64,000 nucleotides of DNA from Sulfuriferula sp047300855 (GCF_047300855.1 NZ_CP170197.1:620001-684000); one strand, 5' to 3'; shown: positions 53,363 through 62,347, counted from the stretch's first letter. Translations and numbers: made by a program. Notes: generated from the sequence alone by a model not told the origin.

Positions 53363-53713
53363 ACTGACGAAATTGTCAGCAAGGAACTCATAATGAAATC
53401 CAGCATCCCAAGCGCTGTCGTAGCTGGATGCTGGAGAATCCTCCCAGGTTTTGCGCAAGGCATTACGGGCCGCTTAGCTAACATGCAGGTACGACATGGG
53501 GAGTTGGCAGAATCGAACCTGTGAAACAGGAAATGCTTTTCTCAGGGAAGCCATGAACCCGGGGATCATCAGAAATGCTGCGCTATGCCTGTTGTCATGG
53601 GCAGGTCTGGCACTATGATGAATTTGGCCAAGCCGCAGCGCGGCCATGCTGGCTTGGGCAATAACTTGTTCAACTGGTTGCACGTGTAATTAACTAAACT
53701 AAAAGGAAATAAC
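53363..53713 (+). other. Long tolB-pal gap with hairpins
   Basis: Tol operons usually have a much shorter gap here. This one contains a perfect 10-bp stem (TCCAGCATCC at 53399-53408, GGATGCTGGA at 53426-53435), a GGAG-AATC-CTCC hairpin just after, and another stem CCAAGCC (53628-53634) / GGCTTGG (53651-53657) with an inner AGC/GCT. The first stem has no U-tract. It probably controls differential expression of pal, or is a remnant of an inserted element. Confidence 0.5.
53393..53524 (+). CDS. Possible 43-residue small protein
   Basis: ATG at 53393 with AAGGAACTCATA upstream opens a frame of 43 codons ending TGA at 53522-53524 (MKSSIPSAVVAGCWRILPG at the N-terminus). No family is recognised and the start lies within the first hairpin. 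It may be chance; it is listed because the ribosome binding site is fair and the gap has no other gene. Confidence 0.2.
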   Translation: MKSSIPSAVVAGCWRILPGFAQGITGRLANMQVRHGELAESNL

Positions 53714-54286
53714 ATGAACAAAATGATACTGAGTCTGCTGCTGGTTGGTGTACTGGCTGGCTGTTCGTCGATGCAGGAAAAACCTGCCAATGTGCAGGAT
53801 TTGAATGCGCAAAAAGCACAACAGGATGCGGCAGCAAAAGCTGCAGCGGAAAAAGCTGCCGAACTGCGTGCGCTGGAGCAACGTCGCCTCGCCGAACAGG
53901 AAGCAGCTCGCAACAAGCAGGTTAATCCGCTCACCGACCCTAACAGCCCGTTGTCGCAACGCAGTATCTATTTTGATTTCGACAGCTCGGTGGTGCAAAA
54001 CAGCTACCGCCCAACGCTGCAGGCTCACGCCGCTTATCTGAGCAGCCACAAGGATGCCAAAGTCACGCTGCAGGGCAATACCGATGATCGCGGCAGCCGT
54101 GAATATAACCTGGCGCTGGGTCAACGTCGTGCCGACAGCGTACGCAAGGTGCTGAACACCCTGGGTGTGCCCGAGTCGCAGATGGAAGCAGTCAGCTTCG
54201 GCGAAGAAAAACCCAAAGCCACTGGTGATGACGAAGCTGCCTGGAAAGAAAACCGCCGCGTTGATATCGTCTATCAAGGCGAGTAA
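53714..54286 (+). CDS. pal: Peptidoglycan-associated lipoprotein Pal
   Basis: Outer-membrane lipoprotein that binds peptidoglycan and TolB. It is 190 residues. Lipobox VLAGC near residue 17 follows the signal MNKMILSLLLVG. An Ala, Glu and Lys-rich linker (about residues 30-75) leads to the OmpA-like domain (IYFDFDSSVVQ, GNTDDRGSREYNLALGQRRA). AAAAGGAAATAAC precedes the start. It is long for Pal because of the extended linker. Confidence 0.95.
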   Translation: MNKMILSLLLVGVLAGCSSMQEKPANVQDLNAQKAQQDAAAKAAAEKAAELRALEQRRLAEQEAARNKQVNPLTDPNSPLSQRSIYFDFDSSVVQNSYRPTLQAHAAYLSSHKDAKVTLQGNTDDRGSREYNLALGQRRADSVRKVLNTLGVPESQMEAVSFGEEKPKATGDDEAAWKENRRVDIVYQGE

Positions 54287-54292
54287 CAGCGA

Positions 54293-55084
54293 ATGATGCG
54301 CGCGCCATACTTCCGTTTGCTTCTGGCGATCTGCCTTGCTGGTATTTATCTTCCGGCAAGTGCGAATGACGCCGAGGTGGCGCGCCATCTGGCGGATATG
54401 CAAGCCCAGATCAGCAGCATGGATGCCCGTATCAGCAGGCTTGAATCCATGCTGCAAAATGGCTCCATGCTTAACCTGCTGTCTGAAGTAGAAGAGCTCA
54501 AAGCGCAGGTCCGACGCTTGCGTGGCGATGTGGACGTACAGTCCAACGAAATCAGCGTGACGCAAAAACGCCAGAATGATTTATATACGGATCTGGATGC
54601 CCGACTGCGCAAGATCCAGCATGCCGATAATGGCCCTGCTGCCTCGGCTGCAACTGACGCGGCACCCGACAAAACCGCTTCAGCCGTACCCGCGCTGCCT
54701 GCAGCTGGCGGTAACAGCGCACACGACTATGAAGCCGCATTAAACCAGTTCAAGGCGGCTAACTATCCAGCCACGATTGCTGCATTCAAGGACTTCATCA
54801 AAAAATATCCGGACAATCCGCTAACTCCTAGCGCACAGTACTGGATAGGTAATGCCTACTTTTCCATGAAGGATTACAAGGCGGCAATCGCACAGCAGCG
54901 GAAGCTGATTGCAGCTCACCCGGATAACCCCAAAGTCCCGGATGCGATGCTGAATATATCCAGCGCGCAACTCGAAATGGGCGATCTCGACGCAGCGCGC
55001 AAGACCTTGACAGTGCTGGTCAGCAAATATCCGGACAGCAATGCCACGGCACTGGCGCGAAAGCGCCTGGACGCGTTGAAGTAA
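54293..55084 (+). CDS. cpoB: Cell division coordinator CpoB (YbgF)
   Basis: Periplasmic protein that coordinates peptidoglycan synthesis with outer-membrane constriction. It is 263 residues: signal peptide (about 1-24), an N-terminal trimeric coiled coil (ARHLADMQAQISSMDARISRL), an Ala and Pro-rich linker, and tetratricopeptide repeats (AALNQFKAANYPATIAAFKD, AQYWIGNAYFSMKDYKAAI). It starts 6 bases after pal. Confidence 0.93.
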   Translation: MMRAPYFRLLLAICLAGIYLPASANDAEVARHLADMQAQISSMDARISRLESMLQNGSMLNLLSEVEELKAQVRRLRGDVDVQSNEISVTQKRQNDLYTDLDARLRKIQHADNGPAASAATDAAPDKTASAVPALPAAGGNSAHDYEAALNQFKAANYPATIAAFKDFIKKYPDNPLTPSAQYWIGNAYFSMKDYKAAIAQQRKLIAAHPDNPKVPDAMLNISSAQLEMGDLDAARKTLTVLVSKYPDSNATALARKRLDALK

Positions 55085-55088
55085 TATC

Positions 55089-55736
55089 TTGTTCGACGCT
55101 ACCCTTCGTATCACCGAGATTTTCTATTCTGTGCAAGGCGAAACCAGCCGTGCCGGTCTGCCTACGGTATTTATCCGGCTGACCGGATGCCCGCTGCGTT
55201 GTGGTTACTGCGACACCGCCTATGCTTTTCATGGCGGCAACAGCATGAGCATCGCGGCTGTTCTGGAGCAGGTGGCACAATATGCGCCACGCTATGTCAC
55301 CGTCACCGGGGGCGAACCGCTGGCCCAGAAGAATGCACCGCTACTGCTCGCCGCGCTGTGCGATGCCGGCTACGATGTGTCACTCGAAACCAGCGGTGCA
55401 CTGGACATCAGTGGTATTGATCCAAGGGTCTCCAGAATAATGGATATCAAAACACCGGGGTCGGGCGAAGCAGCAAAAAACGACTGGAACAACCTCAAAT
55501 ACCTGACCCCGCACGACGAAATAAAGTTCGTCATCGTCGATGCGGCCGACTACGATTGGGCCCGCAGCCTGTTGCAGGAGCACCAGTTGGCACAGCGCTG
55601 TCCGGTATTGTTTTCACCGGTGCACGGGCAATTGCAGTCCGGTCAGCTGGCCGACTGGGTTCTGCGCGACCGTCTGCCGGTACGGATGCAGGTGCAGCTG
55701 CACAAGATTTTCTGGGGCGAAGTGGCGGGGCGTTGA
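55089..55736 (+). CDS. queE: 7-carboxy-7-deazaguanine synthase
   Basis: Radical SAM enzyme of queuosine synthesis that makes carboxy-deazaguanine from carboxy-tetrahydropterin. It is 215 residues with a TTG start; the cluster motif is CPLRCGYC, followed by the SAM segment VTVTGGEPLAQ. It is in the tol operon by position (4 bases after cpoB) and overlaps queC by one base. Confidence 0.94.
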   Translation: MFDATLRITEIFYSVQGETSRAGLPTVFIRLTGCPLRCGYCDTAYAFHGGNSMSIAAVLEQVAQYAPRYVTVTGGEPLAQKNAPLLLAALCDAGYDVSLETSGALDISGIDPRVSRIMDIKTPGSGEAAKNDWNNLKYLTPHDEIKFVIVDAADYDWARSLLQEHQLAQRCPVLFSPVHGQLQSGQLADWVLRDRLPVRMQVQLHKIFWGEVAGR

Positions 55737-56425
55737 TGGACAAGACGCGCCGCGCAGTCATATTGCTTTCCGGCGGACTGGATTCCGCAACAGTACTGGC
55801 GATTGCGCGCAGCAGCGGATTCGCCTGTCATGCTTTAAGTTTTGACTACGGGCAGCGTCACAGTGCCGAACTGGATGCCGCGGCGCGGGTGGCTGACCGC
55901 CAGGGTGCCGTCGAGCATCGTGTATTCAAGCTCGATCTGGCGATGTTCGGAGGCTCCGCGCTGACCGATTCGCGCATTGCCGTACCGGAGCAGGCCAGTA
56001 CAGGCATACCAGTGACCTATGTCCCGGCGCGTAATACCATCATGCTCTCGATTGCACTGGCCTGGGCGGAAGTGCTGGAGAGCCGCGATATTTTCATCGG
56101 CGTGAATGCGGTGGATTACTCCGGCTATCCCGATTGCCGCCCGGAATACATTGCTTCCTTCGAAACCATGGCAAATCTGGCGACCAAAGCAGGTGTGGAA
56201 GGCAAGCAATTGCATATCCACACTCCGCTGATGCAGCTCGGCAAGGCGCAGATTATTCGTCTTGGAACCGAACTGGGTGTGGATTACAATGCCACGGTTT
56301 CCTGTTATCAGGCCGATGCGGCAGGACGCGCTTGTGGCGTATGCGACTCATGCCGGTTACGTCGTCAAGGCTTCATCGAAGCGGGTGTGGCGGATGCGAC
56401 GCGGTATATAGCAAGTCCGGAGTAA
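55736..56425 (+). CDS. queC: 7-cyano-7-deazaguanine synthase
   Basis: ATP-dependent nitrile-forming enzyme that makes preQ0. It is 229 residues from ATG 55736, overlapping the queE TGA (TGATG). The frame is open further left within queE, but the real N-terminus is MDKTRRAVILLSGGLDSAT, with the PP-loop SGGLDS. The C-terminal cysteines CYQADAAGRACGVCDSC bind zinc. Confidence 0.95.
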   Translation: MDKTRRAVILLSGGLDSATVLAIARSSGFACHALSFDYGQRHSAELDAAARVADRQGAVEHRVFKLDLAMFGGSALTDSRIAVPEQASTGIPVTYVPARNTIMLSIALAWAEVLESRDIFIGVNAVDYSGYPDCRPEYIASFETMANLATKAGVEGKQLHIHTPLMQLGKAQIIRLGTELGVDYNATVSCYQADAAGRACGVCDSCRLRRQGFIEAGVADATRYIASPE

Positions 56426-56587
56426 TTGCGCGTCGTTCCAGGTTTTGTCAGGGTAATTGGTTGTGAATGGGTAGCCTCTACAGACATTCGTCAAGCGTTG
56501 GGCAATCGGCGCAGGACGTTGTTAATTGGCTGCAAAATATAAAATTGCACGTGCGGCAGTGCGTTACCGTAACAGGAGTAAAAAAAG
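56426..56587 (+). promoter_or_regulatory. Upstream region of the YeeE/YedE gene
   Basis: This 162-base gap has a TATAAA at 56538-56543 as a possible -10 but no good -35 at normal spacing, and an ACAGGAG ribosome binding site at the end. No gene or hairpin of note is seen. Confidence 0.3.
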
Positions 56588-57769
56588 ATGATTTTTGATA
56601 CCTTTCAGCAGGGACAATCGATGTTCCTCTGGCTGACTTTCGGCATAGCGTTGATCATGGGCGCAGTCGTCAACAAGACAAATTTTTGTACCATGGGTGC
56701 CGTATCGGACTGGGTCAATATGGGTGATACCGGCCGGATGCGCTCCTGGCTGCTGGCGATTGCGGTGGCATTGCTCGGTGTAGTGGTACTGGAATATTTC
56801 GGCAAGCTGAATCCCGACGCATCCTTTCCACCCTACCGCAGTGGGCAATTAATCTGGGCAGAAAACCTGCTCGGCGGTTTGATGTTCGGCATTGGAATGA
56901 CGCTGGCATCTGGTTGCGGTAACAAGAGCCTGGTCCGCGCCGGCGCCGGTAACCTTAAATCCATCGTGGTTGTGCTGATTATTGGAGTGATCGCCTACTA
57001 TATGACCAACCCGTTTCCGAATTCGGACAAGACATTATTCAGCGTGCTTTTTAACGGCTGGATTCGTCCTCTGGCGATCAATGTGGGTGCTCACCAGGAT
57101 TTGGGTACGCTTCTGGCCGGCGCTCAAAACGCCGTCAAGGCACGCCTGATTATCGGTGGAATACTGGGTTTGGCGCTGCTCGTGTATGTGTTTAAATCAG
57201 TCGACTTCCGCAGTAACCGGGATCTCATTCTCGGCGGTTTGGTGGTTGGGCTGGCGGTACTCGCGGCCTGGTATGTGACCAGTAACGTCAGTGTCATGGT
57301 GGACGGATCACGCCACACCTTGCTGGACTATGGTCAGCAATGGGACTTCCTGGCCAACTCGGATGCTGGCAAGCCAGCCGATATCATGCCGCTCAGTCCG
57401 CAATCGTTTACCTTTATCAACCCGATGGGTCAGATGCTGGGGTATGGCGCGGCCGGATTCAATAAAGCCTTTTTGACTTTCGGCATCATGGCGGTATTGG
57501 GAGTAGCCGCAGGCTCGTTCCTGTGGTCGGTGGTAAGCCGCAGCTTCCGTATCGAGTGGTTCGCCTCCTTCAAGGACTTCGTAACCCATGTCATCGGCGC
57601 AGTCTTGATGGGCTTCGGCGGGGTGCTGGCGATGGGTTGCACCATCGGACAAGGCGTTACCGGTGTGTCGACGCTTGCGCTGGGGTCATTTATCGCATTT
57701 TTCGCGATTGTGGCAGGCAGCGCGATCACCATGAAAATCCAATACATGATCATGATGCGCGAAGCTTGA
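56588..57769 (+). CDS. YeeE/YedE-family sulfur transport protein
   Basis: Polytopic inner-membrane protein, 393 residues, about ten transmembrane helices. The family includes the thiosulfate importer TsuA. Conserved cysteines lie in NFCTMG (C34), ASGCGNK (C110) and AMGCTIGQG (C351), as expected for sulfur relay along the pore. It is a full-length double-domain form, without an adjacent tusA-like gene. ACAGGAG precedes the ATG; a strong terminator follows. The substrate could be thiosulfate or another reduced sulfur species. Confidence 0.87.
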   Translation: MIFDTFQQGQSMFLWLTFGIALIMGAVVNKTNFCTMGAVSDWVNMGDTGRMRSWLLAIAVALLGVVVLEYFGKLNPDASFPPYRSGQLIWAENLLGGLMFGIGMTLASGCGNKSLVRAGAGNLKSIVVVLIIGVIAYYMTNPFPNSDKTLFSVLFNGWIRPLAINVGAHQDLGTLLAGAQNAVKARLIIGGILGLALLVYVFKSVDFRSNRDLILGGLVVGLAVLAAWYVTSNVSVMVDGSRHTLLDYGQQWDFLANSDAGKPADIMPLSPQSFTFINPMGQMLGYGAAGFNKAFLTFGIMAVLGVAAGSFLWSVVSRSFRIEWFASFKDFVTHVIGAVLMGFGGVLAMGCTIGQGVTGVSTLALGSFIAFFAIVAGSAITMKIQYMIMMREA

Positions 57770-57794
57770 ACTGAACAGTTCGGCTGATTCAAAC

Positions 57795-57826
57795 AAGGGC
57801 AGGATGCCAGGCATCCTGCCCTTTTT
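57795..57826. terminator. Strong intrinsic terminator (mainly plus strand)
   Basis: GGGCAGGATGC at 57797-57807 and GCATCCTGCCC at 57811-57821 are perfect arms with a CAG loop and are followed by TTTTT. On the minus strand the stem is followed by TTGTTTG, so it may also help end darP transcription. Confidence 0.9.
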
Positions 57827-57827
57827 C

Positions 57828-58352
57828 TTATTCCTCAGCAGGGTCCTGTTCATCCGTTGCGTCATTTGAAACCAGCCCGCGAATCAGCTTGAAAAGTGCC
57901 CGGCTGCTTTTCGGTGCTTGTGTGGCAGCCGCTTCACGGCGCGCATTACGGACCAGGGTGCGAAGCTGCTGGGCATCGGCCTGCGGGTAAATATCGACAA
58001 ACTCGGTCAGCGCCGCGTCGTCGGCCAGCAGGCGCGTGCGCCAGTTTTCCATGCGGTGAAACTCGGCGATGACTTCGGCGCTATCGCCACGCCAGGCATT
58101 GAGTTGCTCGGCGATCGGCTGTGCGTCGGTAATGCGCATCAGGCGGCCGATATACTGCATCTGACGACGCAGGCCGCCATGTGCGGTGATGCGTTTGGCC
58201 TGATTCACCGCATCGCGCAGGGTTTCCGGCAAATCCAGCTGATCCAGCTTGCTGGCGGGCAAGGCGACCAGTTCTTCACCGAGCTTTTGCAGCGCGGTCA
58301 TCTGGCGTTTGATTTCACTTTTACTGATGGGTTGTTCGATGTCGTCGTCCAT
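57828..58352 (-). CDS. darP: Ribosome-associated protein DarP (YjgA, DUF615)
   Basis: Late 50S assembly factor. It is 174 residues from ATG 58352 (MDDDIEQPISKSEIKRQMTALQ); a long open frame extends left on the strand but is antisense to pmbA and is not real. The conserved KRITAHGGLRRQMQYIGRLMR and ENWRTRLLADD are present. It is divergent from pmbA, as in E. coli. Confidence 0.93.
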   Translation of the reverse strand: MDDDIEQPISKSEIKRQMTALQKLGEELVALPASKLDQLDLPETLRDAVNQAKRITAHGGLRRQMQYIGRLMRITDAQPIAEQLNAWRGDSAEVIAEFHRMENWRTRLLADDAALTEFVDIYPQADAQQLRTLVRNARREAAATQAPKSSRALFKLIRGLVSNDATDEQDPAEE

Positions 58353-58418
58353 GGTGCGCAGAGGGTGGGGAAATGTTGCTATGATAACGGCTTTTAGGCA
58401 TTCCCTTCTGGAGTCTCC

Positions 58419-59756
58419 GTGACCGACCGATTCAGCCATTCCCGCGACGACCTGCAAGCGCTTGTTGATAACATGCTTACCTATGCCCGGCAGCAAGGTG
58501 CCACCGGCTGCGAAGCCGAGGCTTCCGCCGGATTCGGGCAGAGTGTGACGGTGCGCAAAGGCGAAGTGGAAACCATCGAATACAACCGCGACAAGGGGAT
58601 CGGCGTATCCGTATACATTGGCCAGCGCAAGGGCCATGCGTCGACTTCCGATTTTGGCATGCAAGCATTGCACGACACGGTGGACAAGGCGCTTACCATC
58701 GCGCGCTACACCGCTGAGGACAGCTTCGCCGGCCTGCCGGATGAAACCTTGCTGGCGCGCGACATTCCTGATCTTGATCTTTACCATCCGTGGGCATACA
58801 GCGTCGACCAGGCAATTGACGCAGCGCGCGAATGCGAAGTGGCCGCCCTCGCAGTGGACAGCCGCATCACCAATTCCGAAGGCGCCAGCGTGAATACCCA
58901 GGAGTCGCTGTTCGTGTATGGCAACAGCCTGGGCTTTCTGGCGGGCTACCCGACTTCGCGCCACGCCATCAGTTGCGCGGTGATTGCCGAATCGGCAGCC
59001 GGGATGCAGCGTGATTACTGGTATACCACCGCGCGCAATGCCGCGGATATGGACCCCGGCACCCTGGTGGGCCGCCGCGCCGGCGAACGCACCGTGCGTC
59101 GTCTGGATGCGCGCCAGGTCAAAACCGCCCAGGTGCCGGTTCTGTTTGAAGCCCCAGTGGCCGCGGGGCTGATCGGACACTTTGTTTCTGCTGCCAGCGG
59201 CGGCAGTCTGTACCGCAAGTCGTCGTTCCTGCTCGACAGCCTGGGCAAGCAGATATTTTCTCCGATCGTGCAGATTGCCGAGCGTCCGCATATTGCCAAA
59301 GGGCTGGCCAGCAGCCCGTTTGACAATGAGGGCGTCGCCACGCATGACCGGGATCTGGTCAAGGACGGCGTGCTGGGCGGCTATTTCCTCAGCACTTACA
59401 GCGCACGCAAGCTCGGGATGCAGTCCACCGGCAACGCCGGCGGCAATCATAACCTGATCCTGTCCAGCACCGGCGAGGACTTCGCCGCCCTGCTCAGGAA
59501 AATGGATACCGGCCTGCTGGTCACCGAACTGCTTGGTCATGGCATCAATACCGTCACCGGCGACTACTCGCGCGGCGCGGCAGGATTCTGGGTGGAAAAC
59601 GGGGTGATTCAGTACCCGGTGGAAGAAATCACCATTGCCGGCAATCTCAAGGACATGTTCATGCAGATCATCGCCATCGGCACCGATGTCGAAGCGCGCG
59701 GCTCCAAGCAGACCGGCTCGATCCTGATAGAGCGCATGACTGTGGCCGGGGAATAA
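58419..59756 (+). CDS. pmbA: Metalloprotease PmbA (TldE)
   Basis: Partner of TldD in a zinc-dependent protease that processes peptides such as microcins and degrades CcdA in E. coli. It is 445 residues with a GTG start. PmbA itself lacks the metal site. The motifs YNRDKGIGVSVYIGQRKG, FEAPVAAGLIGHFVSA and GNAGGNHNLIL are typical. tldD is not in the window. Confidence 0.93.
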   Translation: MTDRFSHSRDDLQALVDNMLTYARQQGATGCEAEASAGFGQSVTVRKGEVETIEYNRDKGIGVSVYIGQRKGHASTSDFGMQALHDTVDKALTIARYTAEDSFAGLPDETLLARDIPDLDLYHPWAYSVDQAIDAARECEVAALAVDSRITNSEGASVNTQESLFVYGNSLGFLAGYPTSRHAISCAVIAESAAGMQRDYWYTTARNAADMDPGTLVGRRAGERTVRRLDARQVKTAQVPVLFEAPVAAGLIGHFVSAASGGSLYRKSSFLLDSLGKQIFSPIVQIAERPHIAKGLASSPFDNEGVATHDRDLVKDGVLGGYFLSTYSARKLGMQSTGNAGGNHNLILSSTGEDFAALLRKMDTGLLVTELLGHGINTVTGDYSRGAAGFWVENGVIQYPVEEITIAGNLKDMFMQIIAIGTDVEARGSKQTGSILIERMTVAGE

Positions 59757-59759
59757 TCT

Positions 59760-60389
59760 TTGGGGAAGCATCTGCCAACAGAGCGAGCGTTAGCCTGGCT
59801 ATGCCTGTTGTGGGTGCTGTTGCTCGCCGGCTGTGGCGCCACGCAGCCGGCGTTGCCGCATCTGGGGCCGGACGATGTGGTGCTGGCGTTTGGCGACAGC
59901 CTGACTTACGGCACCGGTGTCGACGCGGCGCACAGCTACCCGGCACAGCTCGGCCAGCTCATCGGGCACAAGGTGGTGGCAGCTGGAGTGCCGGGTGAAG
60001 TTACGGCACAAGGCGTGACGCGCCTGCCGGGTGTGCTGGATACCGTACAACCCAAATTGCTGCTGTTATGCCTGGGCGGCAATGATTTGTTGCATAAGCT
60101 GGATGCAGTGACGATTGCGGCCAATCTGCGCACCATGGTGTACGAGGCGCGCCAACGCGGTATCGCCGTGGTGTTGATCGGTGTACCGGAGCCCAGCTTG
60201 TTTGGTGGCGTACCCAAGTATTATGCGGATATTGCTGCGAAGGCCGACATCCCTTACGAGGGCAAGGTGCTGAAAACCGTATTATTCGACAATACCAAAA
60301 AATCCGACCCGATCCACCCCAATGCGGCAGGCTACCGCATGATTGCCGAAGCATTGGCCAAGTTGCTGCACCAGACCGGGGCGGTTTAA
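59760..60389 (+). CDS. GDSL-type esterase lipoprotein (TesA-like)
   Basis: SGNH hydrolase, 209 residues, probably an arylesterase or acyl-thioesterase. The N-terminal segment ends in the lipobox LLAGC near residue 25, so it is probably an outer-membrane or periplasm-facing lipoprotein, unlike the soluble E. coli TesA. Catalytic blocks: FGDSLTYG, VPGEVT, GGND and the DPIHPNAAGY with Asp and His. TTG start at 59760, three bases after the pmbA stop. Confidence 0.83.
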   Translation: MGKHLPTERALAWLCLLWVLLLAGCGATQPALPHLGPDDVVLAFGDSLTYGTGVDAAHSYPAQLGQLIGHKVVAAGVPGEVTAQGVTRLPGVLDTVQPKLLLLCLGGNDLLHKLDAVTIAANLRTMVYEARQRGIAVVLIGVPEPSLFGGVPKYYADIAAKADIPYEGKVLKTVLFDNTKKSDPIHPNAAGYRMIAEALAKLLHQTGAV

Positions 60390-60407
60390 TAATAATTTGA
60401 GGGCAAC

Positions 60408-60947
60408 ATGAAAGCATTGCTGACCCTGGCGCGTGCAATTGATGCGCTGAACGAGCAAATCGGCCACGCGCTGCGCTGGCTGGTGCTGATTGCCACGCTG
60501 ATCTCAGCAGCCAACGCGCTGGTGCGCTACGGCCTGGGCGAAAGTTCCAATGCCTGGTTGGAAATCCAGTGGTATTTGTTTGGCGCAATCTTCCTGCTCG
60601 GTGCCGGTTATACCCTGAAGCATAACGGTCATGTCCGCATCGACCTGATCTATGGGCGATTGTCCGAACGCAGCCGGGCGCTGGTTGATCTGCTGGGCGG
60701 TTTGCTGTTCCTGCTGCCGTTCGCGTTACTGATGATCTGGTACGCGTGGCCGATGTTCATGGCGTCCTGGCACGGCAATGAAATGTCGCCCGATTCCGGG
60801 GGGCTGTTGCGCTGGCCGGTGAAGCTGATGATTCCGGCAGGTTTCGGCCTGCTGGCGCTGCAGGGCGTGGCGGAAATCATCAAGCGCATCGCCGTGCTGG
60901 CGGGGGTGCTGACGCTGGACCCGGAAGCGCCGCTGGAACAGGGGTGA
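60408..60947 (+). CDS. TRAP transporter small membrane subunit (DctQ-like)
   Basis: Four-helix inner-membrane protein, 179 residues. Typical DctQ features: ENAL-like RYGLGESSNAWLEIQWYLFGAIFLLG and HVRIDLIYGRLSERSRALVDL. TRAP transporters use a periplasmic binding protein and an ion gradient. No DctP gene is next to it, so the substrate-binding component must lie elsewhere. It overlaps the large subunit. Confidence 0.9.
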   Translation: MKALLTLARAIDALNEQIGHALRWLVLIATLISAANALVRYGLGESSNAWLEIQWYLFGAIFLLGAGYTLKHNGHVRIDLIYGRLSERSRALVDLLGGLLFLLPFALLMIWYAWPMFMASWHGNEMSPDSGGLLRWPVKLMIPAGFGLLALQGVAEIIKRIAVLAGVLTLDPEAPLEQG

Positions 60948-62347
60948 TGAGCATGGAACTCATGGCGCCGCTGATGTTTGCCGGCCTGGTGATCTTCCTG
61001 TTGCTGGGTTATCCGGTGGCATTCTCGCTCGCCGCGAATGGCCTGCTGTTTGCGCTGGTGGGGATCCATTACGGCTTTTTCGATATTTCCCTGATGCAGG
61101 CGTTGCCCGAGCGCGTGCTCGGCATCATCGCCAACCAGACCCTGCTGGCGATCCCGTTTTTTACCTTCATGGGCCTGGTGCTGGAACGCAGCGGCATGGC
61201 CGAAGACCTGCTGGAAACCGTTGGGCAGCTATTTGGCAATCTGCGCGGCGGCCTGGCCTATGCGGTGATTCTTGTCGGCGCTCTGCTGGGCGCGACGACG
61301 GGCGTGGTGGCGGCTTCGGTCATCGCGATGGGGCTGATCTCGCTGCCCATCATGATGCGTTATGGTTATGACCAGCGCCTGGCGACCGGCGTGATTGCCG
61401 CATCCGGTACGCTGGCGCAGATCATCCCGCCGAGTCTGGTGCTGATCGTGCTGGCCGACCAGTTAGGCATATCAGTGGGCGATCTGTACAAGGGCGCGCT
61501 GGTACCCAGCCTGGTGCTGACCGGGTTGTATATAGCCTTTGTGCTGCTCATCACCCTGGTCAAACCGGCTGCTGCACCGGCGTTGCCACGCAGCGCGCGT
61601 ACCTTGCATGGCCGTGCTTTACTGCGCCGTGTTGGGGCGTCATTGCTGCCACCGCTACTGCTCATATTCCTGGTGCTCGGCACCATCTTCCTGGGCTGGG
61701 CTACGCCTACCGAAGGCGGGGCCATGGGAGCCAGCGGCGCGCTGGCACTGGCGTTGTTCAAGCGCCGCCTCAGCCTCGATCTGCTCAAACAGGCCATGGA
61801 TTCCACCACCCGGCTGACCAGTTTTGTGGTGTTCATCCTGATCGGATCCACCGTGTTCAGCCTGGTGTTTCGCGGCGTGGACGGCGATCTGTGGGTGGAA
61901 CATCTGCTCACTGCCCTGCCCGGCGGTGCGTTGGGCTTTTTGATCGTGGTCAATCTGCTGATATTCGTGCTGGCGTTCTTCCTCGACTTTTTCGAGATCG
62001 CCTTCATCATCATCCCGTTGCTGGCGCCGGTTGCGCACAAGCTGGGGATTGATCTGGTATGGTTCGGTGTGCTGATAGGCATTAATATGCAGACTTCGTT
62101 CATGCATCCGCCGTTTGGTTTTGCGCTGTTTTATCTGCGCAGCGTTGCCCCCAAATCGATTCGAACCAGCGCCATTTATCGGGGGGCGATCCCATTTGTG
62201 ATAATCCAGTTGCTGATGGTGGGACTGCTCATTGCCTTCCCCGGTCTGACTGGCGTCAGGCACGATGCCCTTGCCCCCGGCGTGATCGATGTGCCGCTGG
62301 AGCAGGATGGCTATGGTGATTATTTCCTGCCGCGTGAATGGCGCTGA
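60947..62347 (+). CDS. TRAP transporter large membrane subunit (DctM-like)
   Basis: Inner-membrane channel subunit, 466 residues from the ATG at 60947 (one base overlap with the dctQ-like stop, TGATG); GTG at 60944 would add one residue. About 12 helices. Conserved LLGYPVAFSLAANGLLFALVG, GALLGATTGVVAASVIAMG, SGTLAQIIPPSLVLIVLAD. The C-terminal 35 residues after the last helix are hydrophilic. Unlike most TRAP operons, ycaO follows rather than a dehydratase or dehydrogenase. Confidence 0.9.
   Translation: MSMELMAPLMFAGLVIFLLLGYPVAFSLAANGLLFALVGIHYGFFDISLMQALPERVLGIIANQTLLAIPFFTFMGLVLERSGMAEDLLETVGQLFGNLRGGLAYAVILVGALLGATTGVVAASVIAMGLISLPIMMRYGYDQRLATGVIAASGTLAQIIPPSLVLIVLADQLGISVGDLYKGALVPSLVLTGLYIAFVLLITLVKPAAAPALPRSARTLHGRALLRRVGASLLPPLLLIFLVLGTIFLGWATPTEGGAMGASGALALALFKRRLSLDLLKQAMDSTTRLTSFVVFILIGSTVFSLVFRGVDGDLWVEHLLTALPGGALGFLIVVNLLIFVLAFFLDFFEIAFIIIPLLAPVAHKLGIDLVWFGVLIGINMQTSFMHPPFGFALFYLRSVAPKSIRTSAIYRGAIPFVIIQLLMVGLLIAFPGLTGVRHDALAPGVIDVPLEQDGYGDYFLPREWR

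Noticed and set aside
53490..53530. tRNA-like 3' end on the minus strand (GGTTCGATTC followed by an acceptor-like end)
   Set aside because: The T-stem does not pair beyond two bases and no matching 5' acceptor or D and anticodon arms lie at the right distance. It is probably chance similarity.
58353..59771. Upstream extension of darP on the minus strand
   Set aside because: The frame remains open for over 400 more codons, but this part is antisense to pmbA; the DUF615 family begins at MDDDIEQP.
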